Below, one piece after another: positions 1-9,050 of a DNA stretch of 64,000 nucleotides (within the stretch, counting starts at the first letter, position 1; the number at the start of each line of letters is the position of its first letter). This DNA is from Neisseria perflava (GTDB taxonomy: Bacteria; Pseudomonadota; Gammaproteobacteria; Burkholderiales; Neisseriaceae). Location: positions 1,984,001 through 2,048,000 of the forward strand of contig NZ_CP079818.1 in assembly GCF_019334725.1 (NCBI RefSeq). The letters run 5' to 3'. A model generated the notes under the pieces. That model was not told where the DNA came from and did not search any database. It saw only the letters and a program-made list of their open reading frames with translations. The position numbers and the translations under genes are program-made.

Positions 1-2
1 AT

Positions 3-305
3 TTCTGTAATGCACACAAAATTCCCGGCGAGTTCTACTCTAATTATCAAATCGCTTTCAGCGAAGGGGTCACCAGCTTTAACGCAACGACTAATTATGA
101 AGACGGCAGTCTGGCAAGATGGACGCTGTACTCCAGTGCTTCGCCTTTGGTCAATCCGGACTACTCGCTCAATGTTGTTCCTGAATTTAAAGTCTGCAGT
201 TATGTGACTGAAGTGAAAAACGGAGCGGTTTCAGCATTCTTACCAAAGAGATATGGTAATGCGATTAAAGCAAAACTGGCCAGAATCAACATCGAACAAA
301 TCTAA
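3..305 (+). CDS. C-terminal end of an unrecognised protein (5' truncated by window edge)
   Basis: An open frame enters from the left edge and runs about 100 codons to a TAA at 303-305. The residues are rich in Tyr, Asn, Ser and Thr (for example EFYSNYQIAFSEGVTSFNAT), and the tail is basic, ending ARINIEQI. The polar beta-type composition would suit a secreted or periplasmic protein, but the N-terminus is outside the window, so no signal peptide can be judged. I do not recognise the family. A different frame that begins with ATG at 10 is a shadow. Confidence 0.5.
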   Translation, partial: FCNAHKIPGEFYSNYQIAFSEGVTSFNATTNYEDGSLARWTLYSSASPLVNPDYSLNVVPEFKVCSYVTEVKNGAVSAFLPKRYGNAIKAKLARINIEQI

Positions 306-349
306 TTTGATTTGATTCCTATATATCTCATTTAATGAACCCGTTATTT

Positions 350-1528
350 ATGAGCAAACACATTCTCCTCGGCATTACTGGCGGTATTGCGGCGTATAAA
401 TCTTGTGAACTGGTCAGACTACTGAAAAAGCAAGGACATTCTGTATCAGTAGTGATGACGGATTCTGCGACAGAATTTATCTCCCCGCTGACTTTCCAAG
501 CTTTAACCGGCAATCCTGTTTTATCGGATACCTATTCAGGTGCTTCCAATAATGGCATGGCGCACATCAATCTGACGCGTGAAGCCGACGCATTTCTTAT
601 TGCGCCTGCAACTGCCAATACGATTGCCAAAATTGCCAACGGATTGGCTGATAATCTACTGACCAACTTGGTAGCAGCCAGGAAATGCCCTTTGGCTGTT
701 GCGCCTGCAATGAATGTCGAAATGTGGAACAACCCTGCCAATCTGCGCAATATTGAGCAGCTGGTTTCAGACGGCATTACCGTGTTTTACCCAAACAGCG
801 GCGAACAGGCTTGCGGCGAAACAGGCACTGGCAGGATGGTCGAAGCGGTCGATCTGGCTGATTTGCTAGAGGATTTATGGACACCCAAGCTACTGAGCGG
901 TAAAAAAGTTCTGATTACAGCCGGCGCAACGTTTGAAGCCATCGATCCTGTTCGCGGCATTACCAATATTTCCAGCGGACAAATGGGCATAGCTTTAGCG
1001 CGTGCCTGCCGTGCTGCCGGAGCGGAGGTCACGCTGATTTACGGTCAAATTCAGACGGCCTTGCCCGCAGGCTTAACTCATTCTGAACAGGCTGTCAACG
1101 CAGAAGCCATGTATCAGGCGGTTCATCGCCATATTCCGAAACAAGATGTCTTTATTTCCGTTGCAGCTGTTGCAGACTATAAAGTCAAAAACAGCAGCAA
1201 CGAGAAACTGAAGAAAAACGGCAATCAGCCCCCGGTTATCGAACTGACGGAAAATCCGGATATTCTCGCATCCGTTGCCGCCTTGCCTTCTCCACCATTC
1301 TGCGTCGGCTTTGCTGCAGAAAGCCATCAGGTTTTGGAATTTGCACGGGCAAAACGTTTGCGCAAAAACGTACCTATGCTGGTAGCCAACCAAGTTTCCG
1401 TTTCCATGGGTAAGCCAACCAATCAAATCACCATTATTGATGACCTTGCTGAAACCTCATTTCCGGAAACATCGAAACGCCAAGCGGCAGATGAAATCGT
1501 CAAACGCCTGGCTGAATTATTGGCTTAA
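350..1528 (+). CDS. coaBC: Bifunctional phosphopantothenoylcysteine decarboxylase / phosphopantothenate-cysteine ligase
   Basis: Two consecutive steps of coenzyme A synthesis in the cytoplasm: CTP-dependent coupling of cysteine to 4'-phosphopantothenate (CoaB half), then FMN-dependent decarboxylation (CoaC half). The N-terminal flavoprotein domain shows GITGGIAAYK, the catalytic-type His in MAHINL (about residue 72), the substrate-recognition PAMNVEMW (about 119-126) and a Cys in QACGETG. The C-terminal half carries ITAGATFEAIDPVR, ISSGQMG and VADYKVK, typical of CoaB. At 392 residues it is full length. An in-frame ATG at 335 would add five residues; the inner ATG gives the usual start MSKHILLG, but neither has a good ribosome site. 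Confidence 0.95.
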   Translation: MSKHILLGITGGIAAYKSCELVRLLKKQGHSVSVVMTDSATEFISPLTFQALTGNPVLSDTYSGASNNGMAHINLTREADAFLIAPATANTIAKIANGLADNLLTNLVAARKCPLAVAPAMNVEMWNNPANLRNIEQLVSDGITVFYPNSGEQACGETGTGRMVEAVDLADLLEDLWTPKLLSGKKVLITAGATFEAIDPVRGITNISSGQMGIALARACRAAGAEVTLIYGQIQTALPAGLTHSEQAVNAEAMYQAVHRHIPKQDVFISVAAVADYKVKNSSNEKLKKNGNQPPVIELTENPDILASVAALPSPPFCVGFAAESHQVLEFARAKRLRKNVPMLVANQVSVSMGKPTNQITIIDDLAETSFPETSKRQAADEIVKRLAELLA

Positions 1529-1535
1529 TCAAACA

Positions 1536-1568
1536 AAAGGCCGTCTGAAAATTTTTCAGACGGCCTTT
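1536..1568. terminator. Convergent DUS-pair terminator between coaBC and era
   Basis: Two inverted DUS copies (1536-1551 and 1553-1568) form a 16-bp stem with a one-base loop, flanked by A and T runs, so it can serve both converging genes. Confidence 0.85.
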
Positions 1569-1584
1569 GTTCAAACACATTACA

Positions 1585-2514
1585 TTACAAACCCAATTCG
1601 CGCAGAAAACGAATATCGTCTGCCCAACCGGATTTCACTTTCACCCAAATCTTCAAGAAGACTTTGGTATCAAACAATTTTTCCATATCAAGGCGGGCTT
1701 CAGTAGAAATTTTCTTCAATTTCTCCCCACCCTTGCCAATCAAAATCGCCTTTTGGCTGTCTTTATCGACCAACACCGCGATATAAATGCGGAACAGTCC
1801 GCTTTCCTCTTCCTCAAACTGCTCCACTTCAACATTCATCGCATATGGCAACTCTTCGCCCAAATAGCGGAACAATTTTTCGCGCACAATCTCCATCGCC
1901 AGGAATCGGCTGGATTTGTCCGTCACCATATCTTCCGGATACATCGGGATACTTTCCGGCAGATACGGCTTGAGCAATTCCAGCAGATTGGCAATACGCA
2001 GACCATGTTTCGCGCTGACTGCCTCGCTGGCGGCAAATTCAAACTCTTGGCGCACTTCATTGATAAACGCCTCAAGCGCAAATTTGTCTTTGGCTTTGTC
2101 TTTATCGATTTTATTGACCACCAATACCACAGGCGTATGCTTAGGCAACTGCTTCAACACCACGCGGTCGGCATCGGTAAAGCGCATGGCTTCCACCACA
2201 AAAACCACCACATCCACGCCGCTCAACGCTTCGGTTACGTTTTGATTAAGACGGTCGTTCAAAGCATTGCGGTGATTGGTTTGAAAACCCGGCGTATCGA
2301 CAAACACAAATTGCGCCGTGTCGTCGGTGTAAATACCTGTTACACGGTTGCGCGTGGTTTGTGCTTTTTTACTGGTAATACTGATTTTCTGACCGATTAA
2401 ATGGTTCATCAGCGTGGACTTGCCGACATTCGGGCGACCCACGATGGCCACAAAGCCGCAACGATAATCCGTCGGGTGTTGTGACTCGTTTTGCAAAAAG
2501 GTTTCGATATCCAT
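1585..2514 (-). CDS. era: GTPase Era
   Basis: Ras-like GTPase that binds 16S rRNA near its 3' end and helps mature the 30S subunit. The protein has 309 residues: G1 GRPNVGKS at 26-33, switch region with AQTTRNR around 51-56, G3 DTPG at 73-76 and G4 NKID at 134-137. A C-terminal KH RNA-binding domain follows with the GKGG-type loop AILIGKGGEKLKKI. It lies downstream of rnc on the same strand, the classical rnc-era arrangement, separated by a DUS hairpin. Confidence 0.97.
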   Translation of the reverse strand: MDIETFLQNESQHPTDYRCGFVAIVGRPNVGKSTLMNHLIGQKISITSKKAQTTRNRVTGIYTDDTAQFVFVDTPGFQTNHRNALNDRLNQNVTEALSGVDVVVFVVEAMRFTDADRVVLKQLPKHTPVVLVVNKIDKDKAKDKFALEAFINEVRQEFEFAASEAVSAKHGLRIANLLELLKPYLPESIPMYPEDMVTDKSSRFLAMEIVREKLFRYLGEELPYAMNVEVEQFEEEESGLFRIYIAVLVDKDSQKAILIGKGGEKLKKISTEARLDMEKLFDTKVFLKIWVKVKSGWADDIRFLRELGL

Positions 2515-2536
2515 TTATATATGACTTTCTTGATTG

Positions 2537-2576
2537 TTTCAGACGGCCTTTGCATTTTCTCAAAGGCCGTCTGAAA
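2537..2576 (-). terminator. DUS inverted pair between rnc and era
   Basis: DUS arms 2537-2552 and 2561-2576 form a 16-bp stem with an 8-nt loop in the 64-bp gap. As era follows on the same strand, it may terminate only part of the transcripts or act as a processing site. Confidence 0.65.
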
Positions 2577-2578
2577 TA

Positions 2579-3298
2579 TTATTTTTTAGATTTTTTTAAA
2601 GGGAACTTCTGTTCCAACCATTCCAAGGCTTCACATGCCGCTTTTTGCTCGGCCACTTTCCGACTGCTGCCGCGCGCATTGCAGATAAAGCCAAGTTCGC
2701 CCAAATCACAGGAAATCACAAACATCGCATCAGCCGTCTGCTCCGCCTGCTCTTCGATTCGATATTTCGGCAGGGCAAAGCGGCGTGCCTGCAAGGCTTC
2801 CTGCAAAGCGGTTTTACTGTCTTTTTTGCCGATGTTCAAATCCGCGCGTTTTACGCGTTCCGCAAATAAATGGCGAACCACTTTTTCCGCCGCAGAAAAA
2901 TCCGCGTCAAAGCTGACCGCCGCAAACATCGCCTCCATCGCGTCGGCCAAAATCGAAGGCCGTCTGAAACCGCCGCTCTTCAACTCGCCGGCACCCAAAT
3001 ACAAACCGTCGCCGACATTCATTTCCAACGCAATTTCAGCCAACACGCCTTCATTCACCAAAGCCGCACGCATCCGCGACAACTCGCCTTCCGACAATTT
3101 CGGAAACGCGTCAAACAACATCCGCGCCACGGAATAGTTCAAAATCGAATCGCCGACAAATTCAAAACGCTCATTGTGTTTGGCATTGTAGCTGCGGTGG
3201 GTCAAAGCCTGCTGAAGCAGCTCCATATTGCGGAACTCATAGCCCAGACGCTTTTGAATCGCTCGATGCGCCTGCTGTTTGAGCAAATCAGGTTTCAT
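2579..3298 (-). CDS. rnc: Ribonuclease III
   Basis: Double-strand-specific endoribonuclease for rRNA processing and mRNA turnover. The protein has 239 residues. The catalytic domain carries the signature NERFEFVGDSIL (about 43-54) and the second acidic cluster ADAMEAMFAA (about 118-127). A C-terminal double-stranded-RNA-binding domain (about 160-232) ends in the basic GSSRKVAEQKAACEAL. A DUS lies inside the gene near 2956 and encodes part of GGFRRPSI. The neighbouring lepB found upstream of rnc in many bacteria is absent here; a divergent DUF2185 gene sits there instead. Confidence 0.97.
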   Translation of the reverse strand: MKPDLLKQQAHRAIQKRLGYEFRNMELLQQALTHRSYNAKHNERFEFVGDSILNYSVARMLFDAFPKLSEGELSRMRAALVNEGVLAEIALEMNVGDGLYLGAGELKSGGFRRPSILADAMEAMFAAVSFDADFSAAEKVVRHLFAERVKRADLNIGKKDSKTALQEALQARRFALPKYRIEEQAEQTADAMFVISCDLGELGFICNARGSSRKVAEQKAACEALEWLEQKFPLKKSKK

Positions 3299-3428
3299 TC
3301 CATACTTTCAAAAAACAGCCCGAAAATACGCCTCATCCGCAGTGAAACAAAATAAAAAGGCTACACCGGCAACTTTTTTATTTTGGCTCATTGTTTCTTG
3401 CGTCCCTCAAGCCGATAAACAATCAAAA

Positions 3429-3469
3429 GCCGTCATGTTCAAACCTGACGGCGCTCGACCGACATTGTA
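3429..3469 (-). promoter_or_regulatory. Candidate rnc promoter and 5'-leader hairpin
   Basis: Reading the minus strand, an extended -10 (TGG then TACAAT, 3464-3469) predicts a transcript start near 3457. Almost at once the RNA would fold a perfect 7-bp hairpin, arms 3446-3452 and 3429-3435, with a 10-nt loop and four U residues after it. This leaves a leader of about 160 nt before rnc. No minus-strand gene ends here, so an ordinary terminator role is unlikely. The -35 is poor. Confidence 0.4.
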
Positions 3470-3552
3470 CCATCAAACCGCCCCGGCACACATCCGTGCG
3501 GAAAAGCGGCGAATCGTGTAAAATCATGCCAAATCATCTCTTTGCCAACTCC

Positions 3553-3876
3553 ATGAACAAATTTGCCCAAGCATTGGCCGCAGCGCTCGACCGCTGCATC
3601 GTCACCAACACCGTCGCCGAACAAGGCGAACCCGTCGGCTTCCTCTACCGCGAAGCCCCCGTATTTGAAAACGACAGCGGCTGGCGTATTTTCAGCGGCG
3701 ACGAAACCGACGAATACACCGACAATCCCGACAACTTCAGCATTGTCAGCCTCTCCGCCATTACCGCAGACAATCCCGACATCGCGCCCCTGCTGACTCA
3801 GGCAGAAGGCAGCGCGTGGGAATTAAACGAAGACGGCGAGTTCCAAGCCGTTGCCGATTGGCAGCCGCAAGAATAA
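3553..3876 (+). CDS. DUF2185 family protein
   Basis: A small acidic cytoplasmic protein of 107 residues. It shows CIVTNTVAEQGEPVGFLYRE, a tract DSGWRIFSGDETDEY and a C-terminal aspartate/glutamate-rich end, the pattern I associate with DUF2185 (an immunity-protein-like fold of unknown role). There is no signal peptide or membrane segment. In-frame ATGs at 3526 and 3553 are both possible; MNKFAQALAAALD from 3553 is the more family-like start, although neither has a clear ribosome site. It lies directly upstream of ribH, with a DUS terminator between them. Confidence 0.8.
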   Translation: MNKFAQALAAALDRCIVTNTVAEQGEPVGFLYREAPVFENDSGWRIFSGDETDEYTDNPDNFSIVSLSAITADNPDIAPLLTQAEGSAWELNEDGEFQAVADWQPQE

Positions 3877-3891
3877 CCCATCCCCATTTCG

Positions 3892-3928
3892 TTTCAGACG
3901 GCCTCCTTTATAACAAGGCCGTCTGAAA
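3892..3928 (+). terminator. DUS-pair terminator after the DUF2185 gene
   Basis: Inverted DUS arms at 3892-3904 and 3916-3928, loop of 11 nt, lying between the stop codon and ribH. Confidence 0.75.
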
Positions 3929-3969
3929 CCGAGCAGAATCCCTATTTCACAAATATTGAAGGAATCATC

Positions 3970-4449
3970 ATGAACATTATCGAACCACGCCTCGATGGCA
4001 CCAACCTGCGCATCGGCATTGTTCAAGCCCGCTTCACCAACGAAATCGGCAGCGAAATGGTCAAAGTTTGCTGCCGCACCTTAAAAGAATTGGGCGTAGC
4101 CGAAGACAACATCACGCTTGCCACCGTTCCCGGCGCGCTTGAAGTGCCTATCGCGCTGATGAACCTCGCTTCATCCGAACAATTCGATGCCCTGATTGCC
4201 ATCGGCGTTGTCATTCGCGGCGAAACTTACCACTTTGAATTGGTATCCAATGAATCCGGCGCAGGCGTCAGCCGCGTTGCCCTTGACTACAACATCCCGA
4301 TTGCCAACGCCATCCTGACGACCGAAAACGACGAACAGGCCGTTGCACGCATCGAAGAAAAAGCCTCCGATGCCGCCAAAGTTGCCGTAGAATGTGCCAA
4401 CTTGGTCAACCATCTTTTGTCAGAACAATACGAAGACGACGAAGAATAA
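3970..4449 (+). CDS. ribH: 6,7-dimethyl-8-ribityllumazine synthase
   Basis: Condenses the ribityl-uracil intermediate with dihydroxybutanone phosphate to give lumazine, the penultimate step of riboflavin synthesis. The 159-residue protein is typical length for the family. It shows [13 protein letters not shown] near the N-terminus, the loop [11 protein letters not shown] (53-63) and [12 protein letters not shown] with the catalytic His88. GAAGGA upstream of the ATG is a good ribosome site. ribH followed by nusB is a very common bacterial arrangement. The C-terminus is a short acidic tail. Confidence 0.97.
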   Translation: MNIIEPRLDGTNLRIGIVQARFTNEIGSEMVKVCCRTLKELGVAEDNITLATVPGALEVPIALMNLASSEQFDALIAIGVVIRGETYHFELVSNESGAGVSRVALDYNIPIANAILTTENDEQAVARIEEKASDAAKVAVECANLVNHLLSEQYEDDEE

Positions 4450-4478
4450 ACTTCTCCCCGTATTGAATACCGCATATT

Positions 4479-4518
4479 TTCAGACGGCCTCCCAATCATG
4501 ACATTGAGGCCGTCTGAA
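4479..4518 (+). terminator. DUS-pair hairpin between ribH and nusB
   Basis: Inverted DUS arms 4479-4491 and 4506-4518 with a 14-nt loop. nusB lies just downstream, so termination may be partial. Confidence 0.65.
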
Positions 4519-4568
4519 TCATTCAATATTTAGCCGACAACCATCGGCCCTCTTCACAAGGAATACCC

Positions 4569-4997
4569 ATGAAAAGCCCACGCCGCCGCGCACGCGAGCT
4601 TGCCGTACAAGCCATTTATCAAGCAGGCATCAACAAAACCGCCGCTCCCGAAATCGCCAAAAACATCCGCGAACTGTCCCAAGCGCCCAATATGGATGAA
4701 GAGCTGTTCAACAAACTGTTTTTCGGCGCACAAACCCATGCCGAAGAATACATGGAAAAAATCAGCCCCCTGCTTGACCGCGACGAAAAAGACCTCAGTC
4801 CTATCGAACGCGCCGTTTTGCTGGTTGCCTGCCATGAGCTGAGCACCATGCCTGAAACCCCCTATCCTGTCATCATCAACGAAGCCATCGAAGTTACCAA
4901 AACTTTCGGCGGCACCGACGGCCATAAATTCGTCAACGGCATCCTCGACCAGCTGGCTTCCCGCATCCGCCCTGATGAACCGCGCCGCAAAGGCTAA
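4569..4997 (+). CDS. nusB: Transcription antitermination factor NusB
   Basis: RNA-binding partner of NusE (S10) at boxA in the rRNA antitermination complex. The 142-residue all-helical protein begins with the basic segment SPRRRARELAVQAIYQ that contacts boxA. It ends with the conserved YPVIINEAIEVTKTFGGTDGHKFVNGILDQLA. The start is supported by AAGGAA eight bases before the ATG. It follows ribH on the same strand. Confidence 0.97.
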   Translation: MKSPRRRARELAVQAIYQAGINKTAAPEIAKNIRELSQAPNMDEELFNKLFFGAQTHAEEYMEKISPLLDRDEKDLSPIERAVLLVACHELSTMPETPYPVIINEAIEVTKTFGGTDGHKFVNGILDQLASRIRPDEPRRKG

Positions 4998-5073
4998 GAT
5001 TGACTTCACATCGGAACAAGATTACTGATCTTTGCCCTATTGAGGCTCATCTGCTTATACAGCCAAACCATCC

Positions 5074-5104
5074 AAAAGGCCGTCTGAAATTCAGACGGCC
5101 TTTT
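5074..5104. terminator. Bidirectional DUS terminator between nusB and the pilin gene
   Basis: Inverted arms 5074-5088 and 5090-5104, a 15-bp stem with a one-base loop, A and T runs on both sides, between converging genes. Confidence 0.85.
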
Positions 5105-5114
5105 ATATTTCGAT

Positions 5115-5555
5115 TTATTCCGATTTTGGTATTTCATAACCGGGGCAGTTTTGTTTATCGCTGTTTGCCCAGATGATACCGCTGTCGTTGTAATAAACGG
5201 TACAGGTTTCATTAGCGTTGGTTTCTTTGTTAGGTTCTGCCTTCAAAATATAACCTGAATCGGAAGGATTAGGCATAGAAGCTGTACCTTCGGAAAAACT
5301 AATATTGAAATATTGATTCTGCTGTAAATTTTTAGCAGGAAAATCCTTATTACCAGGAAAATCCTTAAATGTCCTTTTTTGAGTGTAGTAGCGTTCGAGC
5401 TGTTGGGCGTTATGAAGCATCTGCGTGCGGACGGCGGCAAGGCGCGTTTGGCGGATATAGTTTTGATAAGACGGATATGCGATGATAGCAAGAATGGCTG
5501 CAATCACAACGACTATCAGCAGCTCGATAAGCGTGAAGCCTTGTTGGTGTTTCAT
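5115..5555 (-). CDS. pilV: Type IV prepilin-like minor pilin, probably PilV
   Basis: A 146-residue class A prepilin. The short leader MKHQQG is cleaved before Phe, with Glu at mature position 5 (FTLIELLIVVVIAAILAIIA) and a hydrophobic N-terminal helix that anchors it in the membrane and pilus core. Around 50-65 is LERYYTQKRTF, common in PilE-family minor pilins. Two late cysteines (ETCTVYY and KQNCPG) suit the disulfide-bounded D region. From established Neisseria maps, pilV lies next to macA in gonococcus; this position, rather than similarity I could compute, is why I name it PilV. Another minor pilin such as ComP or PilX is possible. Confidence 0.65.
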   Translation of the reverse strand: MKHQQGFTLIELLIVVVIAAILAIIAYPSYQNYIRQTRLAAVRTQMLHNAQQLERYYTQKRTFKDFPGNKDFPAKNLQQNQYFNISFSEGTASMPNPSDSGYILKAEPNKETNANETCTVYYNDSGIIWANSDKQNCPGYEIPKSE

Positions 5556-5844
5556 TGTATTTATGTCGTGAATAATTAGAATAAGACGTGGATATTATAG
5601 TAGTTTTCTTGCGGCTTAAATGTTCAGATTCGGAGGGAGTTTGGGAATTTATGTAAATGAGGTGCAAGTTCTGAAAAATGTTTACTGACCTTTATTTTTT
5701 ATTTCAATAAGTTAAACTTCAATTTAAGCCGGCTGTCTCTTGGTCAGCCTGGGTCTTTACAGTAAAATCCAGTTGTTTTTTTGTTTCTATCAATACATTT
5801 GTTGCTTGTCTGCGACGTTATTTAATTGAATTGGTTTCTTTTAT

Positions 5845-7026
5845 ATGTCTAAAGTTTTCAAGTGGGCGGCCGGTACGGCTGTTATCGTGGCTGCAGCTTT
5901 CGGCGGCTGGTCTTTGATGAAGCCTGAGCCTCAGTCTTCTTTTATTACAGAAGTGGTCAAACGCGGCGATATTCGTCAAACCGTGTCGGCAACCGGCGAA
6001 ATCTCGCCTTCCAATTTGGTATCCGTAGGTGCGGAAGCTTCAGGTCAGATTAAAAAACTGTATGTGAAACTGGGCCAGCAAGTGAAAAAAGGTGAGCTGA
6101 TTGCGGAAATCAACTCAACCAATCAGATCAATACCTTAAATACCGAAAAATCCAAACTGGAAACCTATCAGGCAAAATTGGTTTCTGCCGAAATCGCGCT
6201 TTCCAGTGCAGAGAAAAAATATAAACGCGAACTTGCCTTATGGAAAGAACAGGCAACTTCCAAGGAAGACTTGGAATCTGCACAAGACTCTTTAGCCGCA
6301 GCCAAAGCCAATGTTGCCGAGCTGAAGGCCGCCATCAAACAATCCAAAATCTCCATCAACACAGCCGAATCCGAACTGGGCCACACGCGGATCACTGCCA
6401 CCATGGACGGCACTGTGGTTGCCATTCCTGTTGAAGAAGGCCAATCCGTCAATGCGGCACAATCTACGCCGACCATTATCCAGCTGGCCAATCTGGAAAC
6501 CATGTTAAACAAAATGCAGATTGCCGAGGGCGACATCACGAAAGTCAAAGCCGGTCAGGATATTTCGTTCACCATTTTGTCCGAACCGGACACCCCGATT
6601 AAAGCGAAATTGGACAGCGTCGACCCCGGCCTGACCACCATGTCTTTGGGCAGCTACACCAGCAGCACGGACACGACTTCCAATGCGATTTACTACTATG
6701 CCCGCGCCTTGGTGCCAAATTCCGACGGCAAACTTTCCATCGGCATGACCACTCAAAACACGATTGAAATCAACGGCGTGAAGAATGTTTTACTGGTACC
6801 GACGCTGACCGTGAAAAAACATAACGGCAAATCCTATGTCAGCATTTTGGGCGCAGACAATAAAGCGGTAGAACGCGAAGTGACCGTCGGCTTGAAAGAC
6901 AGCATGAATACCGAAATCAAAAGCGGCTTGAAAGAAGGCGAAAAAGTGATCGTTTCTGAAATGAGCGCAGATGAAAAGAATAAGAGCAGTGAACGCGCGA
7001 TGATGGGTGGTGGCCCTCCTCGCTGA
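5845..7026 (+). CDS. macA: Periplasmic adaptor of macrolide efflux pump
   Basis: Membrane fusion protein that links the inner-membrane ABC transporter MacB to an outer-membrane channel. It has 393 residues with one N-terminal membrane anchor (about 5-24). A lipoyl half GQIKKLYVKLGQQVKKGELIAEI (about 70-92) precedes a coiled-coil hairpin rich in Ala, Glu and Lys (about 100-180). The second lipoyl half TRITATMDGTVVAIPVEEGQ and beta-barrel domains follow. The tail ends in MMGGGPPR. It is the first gene of macA-macB-outer-membrane gene and is divergent from the pilin gene across a 289-bp gap that should hold both promoters. Confidence 0.93.
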   Translation: MSKVFKWAAGTAVIVAAAFGGWSLMKPEPQSSFITEVVKRGDIRQTVSATGEISPSNLVSVGAEASGQIKKLYVKLGQQVKKGELIAEINSTNQINTLNTEKSKLETYQAKLVSAEIALSSAEKKYKRELALWKEQATSKEDLESAQDSLAAAKANVAELKAAIKQSKISINTAESELGHTRITATMDGTVVAIPVEEGQSVNAAQSTPTIIQLANLETMLNKMQIAEGDITKVKAGQDISFTILSEPDTPIKAKLDSVDPGLTTMSLGSYTSSTDTTSNAIYYYARALVPNSDGKLSIGMTTQNTIEINGVKNVLLVPTLTVKKHNGKSYVSILGADNKAVEREVTVGLKDSMNTEIKSGLKEGEKVIVSEMSADEKNKSSERAMMGGGPPR

Positions 7027-7031
7027 TTGAT

Positions 7032-7073
7032 TAAGGCCGTCTGAAAGATTTGGCTGTGTTTCAGACGGCCTTA
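7032..7073 (+). terminator. DUS-pair hairpin inside the macA-macB operon
   Basis: Arms 7032-7046 and 7059-7073 (15-bp stem, 12-nt loop) in the gap between two genes that should be co-transcribed. It may reduce rather than end transcription into macB. Confidence 0.55.
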
Positions 7074-7107
7074 GTTCCTGTATTTCTATTTTTTGCCCGG
7101 AAAGATT

Positions 7108-9045
7108 ATGAGTTTAATCGAATGTAAGAATATCAACCGTTTTTTCGGTAGCGGTGAAAACCGTGTGCACGTATTGAAAGATGTCAGCCTTTCTATTGAG
7201 AAAGGCGACTTTGTGGCGATTATCGGCCAGTCCGGTTCAGGCAAATCGACGCTGATGAATATCTTGGGCTGTCTGGATACCGCCACTTCCGGCTCTTATC
7301 AAATCGACGGCATCGAAACATCGCAAATGCAGCCGGATGAGCTGGCAGCTTTGCGCCGTGAGCGTTTCGGCTTTATTTTCCAGCGTTACAACCTGTTAAG
7401 CTCGTTGACCGCCCGAGACAACGTCGCCCTACCTGCCGTGTATATGGGCATGGACAGCAAAGAGCGCGCGGAACGTGCGGAAAAACTGTTGGACGATTTG
7501 GGCTTGCAAAATAAAGAAGGCAATAAACCCAGCGAGCTTTCCGGCGGTCAGCAACAACGCGTTTCGATTGCCCGCGCGTTGATGAACGGCGGCGAAATTA
7601 TCTTTGCCGATGAACCAACCGGCGCATTGGATACCGCCAGCGGTAAAAACGTGATGGAAATCATCCACAAACTGCACGAAGACGGGCATACCGTGATTAT
7701 GGTTACCCACGATCCGGGCATTGCGGCAAATGCAAACCGCGTCATCGAAATTCGCGACGGTCAGATTATTTCGGATACGTCTAAAAATCCCGATATTCCG
7801 CCAAGCAAAGTGGAGAGGATTAAAGAAAAAGCTTCCTGGTCGTTTTATTACGATCAATTTATGGAAGCATTCAAAATGTCGGTACAGGCGATTATGGCGC
7901 ACAAAATGCGTTCGCTGCTGACCATGCTAGGGATTATCATCGGTATCGCTTCGGTGGTATCGGTAGTGGCCTTAGGTAATGGCTCGCAACAAAAAATCTT
8001 GGAAGACATCAACTCGATGGGCACAAACACCATCAGCATCTTCCCCGGTCGTGGTTTTGGTGACCGCCGCAGCGGACGAATCAAGACACTGACGATTAAT
8101 GACGCAAAAGCCATCAGCCAACAAAGCTACGTCGCCTCTGCCACTCCTCAAACCAACTCCAGCGGCACCTTAACCTACCGCAACACCGACCTGACCGCCT
8201 CACTTTACGGCGTAGGCGAACAATATTTCGACGTGCGCGGTTTGAAATTGGAAGAAGGCCGTCTGTTTGATGATGACGATGTAAAAAACGATGCCCAAGT
8301 CGTCGTCATCGACCAAAACACCAAAACCAAACTCTTCGGCGAAGGCGTCAATCCTTTAGGCAAAACCATCCTCTTCAAAAAACGCCCGCTAACCGTCATC
8401 GGCATTATGAAAAAGGATGACAACTCATTCGGCAATTCCGACTCGCTGATGCTTTGGTCGCCGTATACAACGGTCATGCACCAAATTACCGGCGAGAGCT
8501 ATACCAACTCCATCGTTGTCAAAATCAAAGACGATGCCAACACGCAAGTTGCCGAAAAAAGCCTGACCGAGCTGCTGAAAGCACGCCACGGTACAGAAGA
8601 TTTCTTTATGAACAACAGCGACAGCATCAAAGAAATGGTGGAAAGCACAACCGGCACCATGACGCTGCTGATTTCTTCCATCGCGGTCATCTCTTTGGTG
8701 GTCGGCGGTATCGGCGTGATGAACATCATGCTGGTCTCCGTTACCGAGCGCACCAAAGAAATCGGCGTCCGCATGGCAATCGGCGCACGCCGCAACAATA
8801 TTTTGCAACAGTTTCTGATTGAGGCCGTCTTAATTTGTATCATCGGCGGCTTGTCCGGCATATTGTTGTCTGCCTGCATCAGCCTGGTGTTCAACTACTT
8901 TGTTACCGACTTCCCGATGAGCATTTCCATGACTTCCGTCATCGGCGCAGTTGTCTGCTCCACCGCCATCGGCGTCGCGTTCGGCTTTATGCCCGCCAAC
9001 AAAGCTTCCAAGCTCAACCCGATTGATGCGCTGGCTCAGGATTGA
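7108..9045 (+). CDS. macB: MacB-type ABC transporter, ATPase fused to permease
   Basis: Drives macrolide and possibly peptide or envelope-molecule export with MacA. The protein has 645 residues. The ATPase domain has Walker A GQSGSGKST (40-48), ABC signature LSGGQ (144-148) and Walker B IIFADEP (164-170). A membrane helix near 275-295 and a large periplasmic domain follow. Three C-terminal helices include the conserved MLVSVTERTKEIGVRMAIGARR. A TTG at 7093 could extend it by five residues, but the ATG at 7108 with GGAAAG before it gives the family start MSLIECKN. Confidence 0.96.
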   Translation: MSLIECKNINRFFGSGENRVHVLKDVSLSIEKGDFVAIIGQSGSGKSTLMNILGCLDTATSGSYQIDGIETSQMQPDELAALRRERFGFIFQRYNLLSSLTARDNVALPAVYMGMDSKERAERAEKLLDDLGLQNKEGNKPSELSGGQQQRVSIARALMNGGEIIFADEPTGALDTASGKNVMEIIHKLHEDGHTVIMVTHDPGIAANANRVIEIRDGQIISDTSKNPDIPPSKVERIKEKASWSFYYDQFMEAFKMSVQAIMAHKMRSLLTMLGIIIGIASVVSVVALGNGSQQKILEDINSMGTNTISIFPGRGFGDRRSGRIKTLTINDAKAISQQSYVASATPQTNSSGTLTYRNTDLTASLYGVGEQYFDVRGLKLEEGRLFDDDDVKNDAQVVVIDQNTKTKLFGEGVNPLGKTILFKKRPLTVIGIMKKDDNSFGNSDSLMLWSPYTTVMHQITGESYTNSIVVKIKDDANTQVAEKSLTELLKARHGTEDFFMNNSDSIKEMVESTTGTMTLLISSIAVISLVVGGIGVMNIMLVSVTERTKEIGVRMAIGARRNNILQQFLIEAVLICIIGGLSGILLSACISLVFNYFVTDFPMSISMTSVIGAVVCSTAIGVAFGFMPANKASKLNPIDALAQD

Positions 9046-9050
9046 TTATG

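Noticed and set aside
1567..2400. A 277-codon plus-strand open frame opposite era
   Set aside because: His/Gln/Phe-rich shadow; the minus strand has all GTPase motifs.
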